Below are positions 49,401 to 59,100 of a stretch of 64,000 bases of DNA, piece by piece (position 1 is the stretch's first letter; each line of letters opens with the position of its first letter). The translations under genes were made by a program, and so were the position numbers. A model generated the notes under the pieces. The model made no database searches and was not told the origin of the DNA. It worked only from the letters and a program-made list of their open reading frames with translations. The stretch is from Phalacrocorax aristotelis (taxonomy: Eukaryota; Chordata; Aves; Suliformes; Phalacrocoracidae): positions 54,446,918 through 54,510,917 of the forward strand of contig NC_134277.1 in the NCBI RefSeq assembly GCF_949628215.1, in the 5' to 3' direction.

Positions 49401-52400
49401 CACCCTGTTTTAGATGCCTTTCACAATACAAGACTGTACTAAAGAGTAGCCACTTACTGAAGTATCCACATAACCAGTTATGAACCCTGCCTGATAACTC
49501 TGCTTATTCTCGGTTCAGATGAATACAGTTTCTACCAATATCTACTTTTGAGTAAATAAAATATTCTTGTCCAGATCAAATTTAATGCAGTTCCACACTG
49601 ATTTTATGCAAATAGCACAAAACTTGTTGCTAACAGTAAGAACAGCAGCTACAATAAAAAAAAAACCACACAATAGTTTTACTCCTCTTCCACAGGAAAA
49701 AAGTTACACAGGATACAGCCACCAGATTATAATGAACTTAATTCTGTTTAATCCACATAACATGGGTCTGTGATGGGGAAGTCAGAATGTTTGTATAAAT
49801 TTAAATGCCAAGTTTCCTACATATTATTAAACATTGGTAAATGTGTAGCTCATATGACCTTAAGATTTTCAAATGGCTAAACTGCCACTAGTGTCAGAAA
49901 GTTAAGTATATAAAAATCTAACTCAAAGGGAAATTTCTGCAAAATTCTCTGCTGGTTGTGAAGGTGCAGTATCCTCATGTAGTAGGTAAAAATTTGCAGC
50001 AAACCCTCTTTGCCTCAAAAAAAATATTCTGCAGTACTTCTGGCTCTAAGCCAAGCCTGAAGCTACAACTTTTTCCAGTCTTCCCACTGGTTCAAACTAC
50101 AATTTGCAGCTGCAATTAGGTGTTCTTTGTGTGTTCTATTAAGCAGCACTTTGTCCCCAGCGATTAGCTTACCTCCCAAGAATTTCTGTAGCATTCGCTG
50201 GTGTTCAAGTTGTTCTCTTCTTGCTGTAGGCCTCTTTCTTCCATAATATCCATAATCACTGTATACAACTTCATCTTGTTCTTTCCCCTTTGGCTTATAA
50301 ACTACACCAATGTTTTCACCAAGCCCACTCCTAGTTTTTATCTTCTCTTGAGCAGGCCAGCTAATTAATTGAGCCCGTATAGCATTTTTAGATGGCTTCC
50401 AAAGTACCCTCTGGCCAACTTGGTAGAAGCTTCCTTTACCAGGCGTCAAGATTCCATATGGAGTGGCTTCTTGAAAGAAATATTCAATTTCATCCATGTC
50501 ATCATCATAGTCATCATCATCCTCACCCTCCTCATGTTCTCCCTCTTCATCCTCCTCTTCTCCCCTCACAGAGTATTCTTCAGAGTCCTCAACTTCTGAC
50601 ATACTCTTAGCTGCTTTTTTCTTGAGAGGATTTAATTTTTTCTGACTAGAAGATCTCAGAAGGGTTCCCAGCTTCCCACCTTTACCAGAAGTCTCTTTCA
50701 TATTCATGGTTGAAGAGTTTTTGACACCTTGGTCGTTCAAGATGTCCATCTGCTCCCTTCCTACCACTTCATTTTCATTAAGGGACCCACCACTTCTAAT
50801 TTTCTCTTTCTCTAAGCCCTCTGTACTTTTCTGGAAAGTATGCATGCTTTTCTGAAGCACATAGTCGGGGACAAAATAAGACACTGGGGCATCATCAACT
50901 GATGAGCCTTCCTCTCTAGAGGACACGTCATCAGAAGAAAGACTGAGTACACTTGGGTGCTTCCTTTGTGGCAAACAAACATCGTAGTTGTAGTTTGTGT
51001 CCATATTCTCCAAACAAGCCAGCCAACTGTTAGAGGGAACGTACTTCTCAATAGATTCATCACACCAAATGCTTTTATCTGTTTGACTTTCATTGGTTGC
51101 GCTGCGGCTTAGATTCAGCTTTTTCTGCTGAAAATTTATGTCACTCATTACCTCCATGCCAGATGGTAGTCCTGCTTGTTGAATAAAGCTGGGCTCTTCT
51201 TGAGAAGTTTTTGAGCCTGCAGACTTTTTAGAGCTAGATTTCTTAGTTACTACCACATCCTGTCTTACCACTGGTTGATCTATGCTAACAGATCTTGCCA
51301 ATTCTGCCATTTGCACTGCCATGGTTTCACCTGAGGGGGATTTCGCCCATTGACTTGTATTTACCTGCTTTTCCGCATCCACCTTCACTTCATTACTTTG
51401 GACCTCTTTTCCTTGCACAGTTTCAACACCCTGTTTTGAGGGGAGAACAGCTTTTCTCTCATCTAAATAAGTTCCAGGCACCATTTTCTCCCCTTCATGA
51501 GGGCCATATATCATTCCTTCACATGAACTAACAGAAAATAAGTCACGCTGTACTATATTTTCTGGGACTGGTTTACCACTTGCCACATCATACAAAGGGA
51601 TAGTTTCTTTAAAGGACTTCCACAGTTGAATAGCTGGAGAGCCATTTCCATATTCTATCCTCACTTCTTCCTTCTCAAAGGCATAGCTTCCAGCAGGAAG
51701 ATTTCTATACTGTGTAGAGCTGGAAGGGGTCTTGTTATGAAACTCTCTGTCTACCACAATGGAAGATCCAGATGAATCTTGTTTCTCTGAAGTACTTTCA
51801 GTCTCTGTACCTATACCAGAAGAAACACAGGCCATACTTCCTGCATCACAACCTTTCGTTTCTGTACGGGTATCTTGATGCTTTTTTTGCTTGTTTTCAG
51901 GTTGTCTAGGATCAGTCTGTGTTTCTTTTGTCTCCATTTTTTTCCCAGGGGTACTGTAGTGTCTAAATCTTGTTGCATGATAAAACATAGGGGAAGGTGG
52001 GGCAACATTAAAATAAGGCCTTCTGTTAATTCTTGCATGCACTGGATGCTGTGGAACAAGAAATCCAGGGTACTCATGGAGTGCAACAGAATAAAATGGA
52101 AAATATGGATTTCCACTTCGGAAGCCTAGACATTGGGGATAAAAGAAAGTAAAGATAAGTATATCTTCTTTCTGAAAGAAGTAATACTGAATAATAATTT
52201 CTTGCATGCACAGGGACAACTACAAGATCAGACATGTAGGTAAGTAAAACACTCCACCTTGGCAATGCTTGGAAGCAAAGCAGGTGCAGAAACCCAAAGA
52301 CAGTTCCTTGTTATAGAACAGCTTATCTGCAGCTACACTTTACCCAAAGCTTGATTTTATTCCTTAAAACATACACCAAATAGCATTTTCTCTTTTTTTT

Positions 52401-53012
52401 TTTTTTGTTTTTTTTATGGACTGTGCTATAGCATTGTCTTTGAAAAAAGACAGCTCCAGATAGAAGTTAACATAGGTATACCATTCACAAGATGTACTTA
52501 ATTATATTGTTTCTGTGTGGATCTCTAAGCTTGTATTTGGCCATACCTATAATGCATGCACACGTTTGGAACTCATATATACACACATGTAAATTGTTAG
52601 GCACACTCTAGAGTTATGTATCTGTAAGATAGCCATTACTTAATATTTTGCTTAGTTTCTGTTCTCCAGAAATGGATGCTTTCCAGCACACAAGCTACAC
52701 ATTTAACTAACACTTCATAAATCAGATCTTTGACAATCAAAACATTACATTAATTCTACCTTAAACTCCCAAGAAACTTGTGAGCACAGGTACATATTTG
52801 TTTCCTCCACTCTAGCAGGAATTTACTAAGCAAAGCTACCACAGACAGCTCTCATTTACCTTACCTGGAGCAGGTACGTAGTATGGGCTGTATCCATGAC
52901 TGAGGTACCATGGATTTGGAAAAGGTTGTTGTGCTGTTGGCTGTGCATAAAAAAAGGGTCTTGTGTGGTTTGTGGAATATGATCCACTTTCTGAAGTTGA
53001 GGCAGTATTCAT
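46369..53012 (-). CDS. BUC: Bucky ball/Velo1-type germ-plasm organiser, six predicted coding exons
   Basis: Predicted exons: 52865-53012, 50173-52125, 49052-49177, 48786-48821, 47591-47713 and 46369-46406, 2,424 nt or 807 residues. Every intron is phase 1. The N-terminus is rich in Tyr, Pro, Phe and Asn (HTRPFFYAQP, PNPWYLSHGYSPYYVPAPG, PYFPFYSVALHEYPGF) and runs to ETQTDP at 117-122, the arrangement of the Buc/Velo1 prion-like domain. Other blocks: WCDESIEKYVPSNSW from 403, an acidic tract at about 572-596, and basic C-terminal exons (KPKRKRISKPLSKRR). In zebrafish Buc and Xenopus Velo1 this domain self-assembles to build the Balbiani body and nucleate germ plasm. Which BUC paralogue (BUC1/BUC2-like) this is cannot be settled here. 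Exons 1-2 are secure; exons 3-6 are inferred from splice sites and phase. Confidence 0.88.
47591..47713 (-). CDS. BUC: BUC coding exon 5 (predicted, basic C-terminal segment)
   Basis: 123 nt. Acceptor CTTGCTGTTTAG, donor GTTAGT, phase 1. Encodes CPLLLKPKRKRISKPLSKRR followed by RCEVEEIVWEMPKSSVHK. The basic cluster could act as a nuclear-localisation or RNA-binding segment. Reading through the donor gives Gly and an immediate TAG, so this could also be the last exon. Confidence 0.75.
48786..48821 (-). CDS. BUC: BUC coding exon 4 (predicted 36-nt microexon)
   Basis: Acceptor TTTTGTTTTAAAG, donor GTGAGC. Encodes TMENQSIKCFV with split Gly codons at both ends, keeping phase 1. Its small size makes this call tentative; skipping it would also preserve frame. 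Confidence 0.55.
49052..49177 (-). CDS. BUC: BUC coding exon 3 (predicted)
   Basis: 126 nt between acceptor TTTTATTAG and donor GTACAA, phase 1 on both sides. Joined to exon 2 it reads FLGGSLLRENMGIPPEEYW, then IRSGAKPKFASQTQGSLSP and TAKSKDQ. The composition is protein-like and the join gives a natural sequence. Confidence 0.8.
50173..52125 (-). CDS. BUC: BUC coding exon 2 (large central exon)
   Basis: 1,953 nt. Acceptor AATGTCTAG, then GCTTCCGAAGTGG, which with the preceding G reads GFRSGNPYFPFYSVALHEYP. The 650-codon body includes the end of the prion-like domain, Ser/Lys-rich linkers, an acidic Glu/Asp run, then QVGQRVLWKPSKNAI and GYYGRKRPTARR. The exon ends at KFLG with a strong donor GTAAGC. 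If not spliced, the frame runs 36 residues into the intron and stops at 50,063-50,065. Confidence 0.92.
52865..53012 (-). CDS. BUC: BUC coding exon 1 (N-terminal prion-like segment)
   Basis: ATG read from 53012: MNTASTSESGSYSTNHTRPF, then FYAQPTAQQPFPNPWYL and GYSPYYVPAPG. Donor GTAAGG at 52,864. The exon continues 5' as UTR to an acceptor (CTCTTTCAG) at 53,026, so a non-coding exon must exist upstream. Confidence 0.9.
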
Positions 53013-53025
53013 TTTTTTTTAAACA

Positions 53026-55190
53026 CTGAAAGAGATACAAAAAAAAATCAAGATTAACCACTTTTAAAACTGTCTGACTTTATGATTTTTATGCTCTCTC
53101 AGAGTTCAGCAGACCTTCCTTTCCCAGCCCGGTGAAATCATATCTTTCCAGAAGAAAGCTACCATATTCCAAACAGGAAGTAGAAAACTGACATTATTAT
53201 CAGGGTCAAAGATTTTAGCTCTCCTCTGCTAAGCAAGCTTTTTATGTGCAGCTCTCAATATTAGTACTTCAAGCAGTAACTTTAATGTAGTCTTATATGC
53301 ATACATCTACATAAGTAGTATTCCAGCCAATTGAAAACTAGCCTTCAGTCAATTAGCCCTGAGCAAGAAGTTAAGAAAAAAAAGGCTTCACACAACCAGA
53401 AGTTTGATGCTCAATGAAGAAAATACTACTTAACGCCAACACTTATGTTGTATTTAAGATTAAAATAAGCACTCTATTAATCAGGGTTTTTACTTTATAA
53501 TATACTTCAGAACAATAACAGCTACTGTAATAAACCAGATATTTCAGTATCACCATACTTCCTATGCTTAAACTAAATAAGTAGCAAAAACCAAAAGCAA
53601 AACCCTTATGCATAAGTTCACATTCAAAGTCACACAAAATTCACAAAACAGAACTTCCTCCCACACTTATGTATTTCCTCAATTAACTGTTACACTAAGT
53701 TCAGTCCCTTCCAGCCTATGCAAAGAATGCAGTCCTGTCACACATAGCTTATAAGCAAGAATAAAAGAAACCAGAGAACACAGACAACCTAGTGACTACA
53801 CAGGAAAAAAAGCCAGCAGCTCAACTTCTTATAAAACTTAAACACTTAAAGTTGCAGGAAAAAAATTTTGAACTCAATACCTGTTACAGACTAGCACACA
53901 CTTCAGTCTAGAGTTTCAGAAAGCTTTCAGGAACACTGGAGCCCTCTTCAGTTTCCATCTAGAACAGCCTGTCCAGCTCTCGTAAGCACCAAAAAGCCTA
54001 CAGTGTCCCCCTAAGTCTCCTCCCAGACCAAAGCACCCAAAATTACTTTGACCTTTGAGAGTAATGTAGGAGGAAACAAACAAAACACCCCCCAAACCAC
54101 CCCTACAAAAAATAAGCTATTCCCACCCTATTAGAGCCCATCAAAACTAAAGTCCATACTGCTGCTTATATCCCAGCAAGAAACTACCCAGCATCTCAGC
54201 TCACCCTCTTTATGGCAGGCAGCTGCTGCTTGTCCACTCCCCCTTCCACCTGAGGCTTATTTAACAGTGATGTGGGGAGGGAGAATCAAAACAGGAAGAT
54301 TGGAATAGTGGTGAAAGCCTTTATCTTGCAGACATTTAAGTTGTGTCCTTAAGTGAAACCAGTGTATCCCTTTTGTAATGTTGGAACTTCTACTAAGGAA
54401 GTTAGGGGTGTCAAAGGGAAGCATCACCCATCTTCTGCTTAAAACTACTGTTAAAGACACTTTTTGTAGGAAGAAAAAAAATAACCAGACAATACAAGGC
54501 AAAGTTTACATTTGATTTTAAATTTTGTCAGTTTCTCAGTACTGAGCAAAGGGGGCAATCTTCTTCCACCATAACACAGATGAGTGGACTGACCAATGTA
54601 ATGTATATAATGTTCTTTCCATGTAACAAGAGAAGTGCTTATTCCAGTTAATTACATTAATATAATAACAGAAATTTATTAATGTCATTAGCACAACAGA
54701 AATTTATGCAATGTAAGGTTGTAATCTGACTCTGCCCTGGGTCTTTGCAGGAGACGGGGATTTGAGCTGCCACTTTGCAGCTTCACCTCTCTGAACGACA
54801 AGAGCACTCATATTGGGAGAGATGGCAAGAGAAGAAAGCACAATGAATGCGCTACGCAAGTCAGTGAGCAACTGGAGAAAAACAGAGAGCTGTAGATGCA
54901 TGGAAACTATTTATATCTTTAGGCAGGGAAATTCCTGTAATTTTTTGATTTTTTTTTATTTTTCTTTCTGTAATGTTCAGATTAAATTTGCCCTTTGCAC
55001 TGAGACACAAGTTATAAGACGCCTGGAAAGGGTGACTGATCTCGTTGCTCGCAGACTTCCCTTCGTCTTTTTTTAAGTTAAATTCCATGTCTTTCTCTCG
55101 GTGGAAGGACCCAAAGGGAAATAAAAAAAAAAAATTAAAAAAAACACTCCCTGGCTTTTAAAGTTGCCGGTCCCTAGTATTTTCTTTTTC
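53026..55190. other. Region between BUC exon 1 and the KBTBD2 CpG island
   Basis: About 2.2 kb separates the two head-to-head genes. It holds the probable first BUC intron and the candidate BUC promoter near 54.2 kb. I see no other exon or repeat; 54.3-55.1 kb is AT-rich and unremarkable. Confidence 0.5.
54205..54264 (-). promoter_or_regulatory. BUC: Candidate BUC promoter and 5' non-coding exon
   Basis: Reading the minus strand: TTAAATAAG (54,264-54,256, TATA-like), then the E-box CAGGTG (54,252-54,247), then a short purine-rich run and CAGCTG, ending at GAGG with donor GTGAGC (54,204). A start site about 30 bases after the TATA-like box would give a roughly 30-nt non-coding exon that could splice to the acceptor at 53,026. 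E-boxes are used by oocyte regulators such as FIGLA. Inference only. Confidence 0.3.
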
Positions 55191-55194
55191 CCTC

Positions 55195-56115
55195 CCCTCA
55201 GGGACGCGCTCCCGCCCCGCCCGCGCCACCGGGCATGCGCAGCAGAGGCGGGCAGGAGCGGCCGCGCGCGGGGCCTCGGAACGGCCGCCGAGCGGCGGTG
55301 AAGAGGAGGTGGAGGCCAGCGCGCCTGCGCGCCGAGTGGCCGCCGCCGCCGCCGCTGCCGCCGCCACCGCCTCCGCAGCCCGGGCGAGACCGGATCCTCC
55401 TCCTTCCTTCCTCTTTCTCCTCTTCCTCCCCCGCTTCCCCGGCCCCTCGCCCCTGGCCGCCCGCGCTTGGGTCGCTGAGGCAGAAGAGGAAGCGGCGGTC
55501 GGAGGTTTGTGCCGGGCGGGAGGAGGGGGATGGCGACGGTGGCGGCTCTCCCGCGCTCGCGTCCCGCCGCGCCGCGAGGCGGCGGCTGCCCTCCGTCCTC
55601 TGGCGCGGCCCTCGGGCCGTTTCCCGTCTCCTCGCTGGCGGGGCCGGAGCGGGGGGAGGCCGTCCCTTTCCCGAGAGGTGTCCGCCGTCCCTTTCCCGAG
55701 AGGTGTCCGCCGCCCGGGCGGCGGGCGGGGAGGCCCTCGGGGGGCCCTGCGGCAGCCGACCGCTTCCTCCCTTCCCCCCCTCTTCCCCCCGCCCCAGGCC
55801 TGGGTGCGGCTCCCGCCCGCCCCTTCCGCGACCTGCGGCCGCTCCCGCCCGGCGGCATCTCCGGCTCCGGGCCCGCCGGGCACCGGCGGAGACCCGTGGC
55901 GGAGGCAGCCCGGGGAAGGAGGCGAGGTGGCTGCTGGGGCAGGGCCGGCTCCTCGGGAGGAGGGGAGGAGGCGGAGGCGCGCCCGGCCGTGCCCCGGACC
56001 CCCGGAGCGCGGCGGTGCTCGGGCGGCGGGAGGGTGGCCCTTTCCTTGGGGCTGGTGGGGGCTTCTTGGGCAAGCAGGAAAGGAGTTAAAGCAACGGAGG
56101 GACGGGACGGCGCAC
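55195..56115 (+). promoter_or_regulatory. KBTBD2: CpG island, KBTBD2 promoter
   Basis: About 0.9 kb of CpG-dense sequence upstream of KBTBD2. It includes a 25-bp tandem duplication (GTCCCTTTCCCGAGAGGTGT at 55,663 and again at 55,688). Overlapping long open frames on both strands are due to high GC. The non-coding first exon of KBTBD2 should start here; GAG|GTTTGT at 55,505 is a possible donor but weak. Confidence 0.7.
55663..55712. repeat. 25-bp tandem duplication in the KBTBD2 CpG island
   Basis: Two adjacent copies of a GC-rich 25-mer, period 25, beginning GTCCCTTTCCCGAGAGGTGT. A local duplication. Confidence 0.85.
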
Positions 56116-59100
56116 CGTCTGGGTGTCAGGAAGAGGGGCAAAATACGTTCCCTCTCTAATACCGTGTTGCTGCGTCCCGCAAACAGACGGGGACAGTAAA
56201 CTCAGGCCTGTACCGGGGTGGGCAGCAGGGCTTCCAGCGTTCAGTGCTTCTCTTCAGCTGAGCGGTTGGGATGGTTGTGACTCTTCAGTGTTTGTTTTTG
56301 TTTTTTCCTTTTAGAGATGTTTGAAGAGGCAGACACGATGAAGTCTTCTAGGAAAACAGCACTGTAGTGGCACTACCATTTCTTGTAATTGCCCACCTTT
56401 CCTTGATAAATCTAGTGGTGTGTGTGTATATTTAGTATTTGTATCTATGGTGACCAAGAGTGGCCTTCGGTGTTTACATGTGGATTTGAAGAGTCAAATT
56501 TCTTAGTGAATTTTCATAGCCTAAATATATGCCTAGTATAGCTTTGAAGTTAGTTGCCTGCATGCCAAAGACTTTTCCAGTATTTACTATTATTTCTGAT
56601 ATGAAGGGGATAGATACCTGCTGCTTTTGAAATAACTTTAATTATGGTTTAGAAATGGATTTGTGCTGTAGTTAGCATCTGTGTTTTTAGAGGTCTCCTT
56701 GCAGAGTCATAGCTTGGCTTTCTACGTTACATTATGATCACAGTGGACCCGGAAGCCTACGTGCTGTTGTGAGCTCACCTAGGGCTGTATCTACATGAAT
56801 TTTGTTCAGATTATGTATTTAGGAGATCATTAAAATACACAATCAACTTAATTTTTCACAAGTGTGCCAGGAGAAATAGGTAATTCTTAATATACTCAGA
56901 TGCGTAAATCACATAGTCTCATGGTCTGGGTGTAGGTGTCACTCCTAATTATTTTTGTGTGTGGAGTAAAAGGGACCTGTTATGCTTGGTGCTGTGTAGC
57001 TAGTATCTTGCAGGAGCAGACCAAAGCTGAAGAAAGGATGTTGCTGCTTACTTTTTTTAACTACATTTTGGATAGGTGGTTGTTGGTTTTGGTGTTTTAG
57101 TTTTGGGTGGGTTTTTTTTGTTGTTGCTTTTTTCTTTAGGCAGGATTTTTGTTTTGGTCATGTGATTACGAAACAGACCAGAATTGGTGCAAATCCTGAA
57201 ATTGCCTTAATTTAGTGGCTGTTGTATTTTGAGAATAAATTCTATATGCATGAATAAGGTATCCCTTATAAGAGTCTTAACCTTTCAGGAACTAACTTAT
57301 GGTTTGTTAAGCTACATTAATTATTAATCTAACTTCTGGATGTAGAAACGCTTGAATTAATAGTTGAACATCATCATATCTCATAGTGAATATTTATGGC
57401 AGTGATGTATACTAGTGAACTCAAATTTAAGTTGTTAAATAAAACACACTGGCTTCATTAGCATACTAGAGCTCAGAGGAAAAAAACCCTACTTTTCCGC
57501 ACAGGCATGATCTGTGGCTGGACCTTACTGAAGACACCTATGGCCCGCTTTTTTTCAAAGGTTCATTTTCCAAAACAGGTCAAGTCTTTCCACAAAACAG
57601 AAACGCCCTTGGGGATGGAAACTACCTATGCTCAACGTAGAAGGCTAGTTGCCAAGTTAAGTTGTTGGTTTATCTTGTGCTAATTTTATTTCTGAGCAGG
57701 GACTTCCTTTAGTGTATGACTTCCTTTAGGAGCAGAAAAACAGGAAAGAAACTGGTAAGGAGGAGCACATTGTGACCAAGCACGTTGTTAGCATGGAGTG
57801 TGACACTTCTAGTCTCTAGGTTCTGCGGTGTTTCAGAAAGCTCAACTACCTCAAAGCTGTAACTAATAGTAATAGTTTCCAAGTGAATAGTGATTTTCAA
57901 GATGATAACACTGGAGGAATAAATCGGTCCTTTTATTTTTTTTTTGTGAAATTCCATGTTGTTGCCTTATTAGAATCTCCTTGATGTCCTCAGGTTTCTG
58001 GACTACAGTGGTATCAAAGACACCTTTGATGGCTTTCGAAGGGAGGAAAACTTACGAGTCTGGAACTGCTTCATCAATTACCTATTTCTTTTTTGCTGCC
58101 AAGGATGCAAATTTGATACATACTCAAGGATCTAGAGCTTCCAACTCCTTTTTCTTCTTTCTTTCCCATCTTTGAGATCTGTTGGCTAGGTGTATTGATT
58201 TACATAATTGATTTTGGTTGGGTTTAGTACTTGTATTCCCCCTTGCTATTAGTTAGTGTAATCATTTTGAAACATGTTGATTTGTAACTCAGCGTACCCT
58301 TAATAGTAACTAAGTATTAAAGTGCCTGAGCTTTGTACTTTCCTTGCTAGCTGAGAGGATTGCTCTCTCTCTCTACACACGTGAATGCTTGTGTAGTTTG
58401 GTTTATGGTTATTCAGTTCTTAATTCTGACATTTTATTATGTTAAAAATAGTGAATGACTCACTTCTTTAGACATGTTTTTACTTGTGATTTGTATGAAG
58501 CTGCCCTTGGATAGAAATAGGAATTTGATTAAAAGTGCACAAAAGTAGTACTTTAAAGCTTTTTTTTTTAATTAGTTGAAACTAATTAAATAAGTTGAAT
58601 GTCCAGGGAAATAAGTTTTGGTTGTTGTTTTTTTTCTTCCAAACACAGGTTTATTGAAGTGTAAATTGTAGTTAGTGAAGTTAGAGTTCAAGAGATACTT
58701 AAGTGGCTGAAGATGCAGATAGAACCTGTGAGATTTCCATAGATCTTTAAGCATTTCCCAGAATTTTAGTGGAAGTCAGGCATCTAATCTGGCAGACTTC
58801 TTAATGGGATTTTCAGGAGAACTTATTTCTTTTCCTAGTATCAAAATATCTAAAAAAACCAAAAAATATTTGCATGTCTATATACCTGGTTTTCCCTTAT
58901 TATTTTGAAAAAATAAAGCAAATTTTGTTTCGAATTAGTACAGTTAAAGAATATTATATCTACATACCTTTTGCTACTCATTAAATTGGACATAGTCAAT
59001 ATACTTATTCCATGTTATACATTGAAGTATAGAGTTAACATTTCCATGTGTGTAGTGCAGTGTGTATCTCTGTCAGTCTTTGTCTGACCTCAGAAGATAA

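Noticed and set aside
50063-50172. Taking 50,063 as the BUC stop
   Set aside because: A strong donor at 50,172 plus in-phase downstream exons make splicing more likely; kept only as a possible retained-intron isoform.
55235-56199. Open frames of 284-327 codons on both strands in the KBTBD2 CpG island
   Set aside because: GC-rich DNA lacks stop codons; products are Arg/Pro/Gly/Ala-rich, overlap on both strands and match no family I know.
56314-56420. Second 5' non-coding KBTBD2 exon
   Set aside because: The acceptor is good but no convincing donor was found, so it is not listed as an exon.
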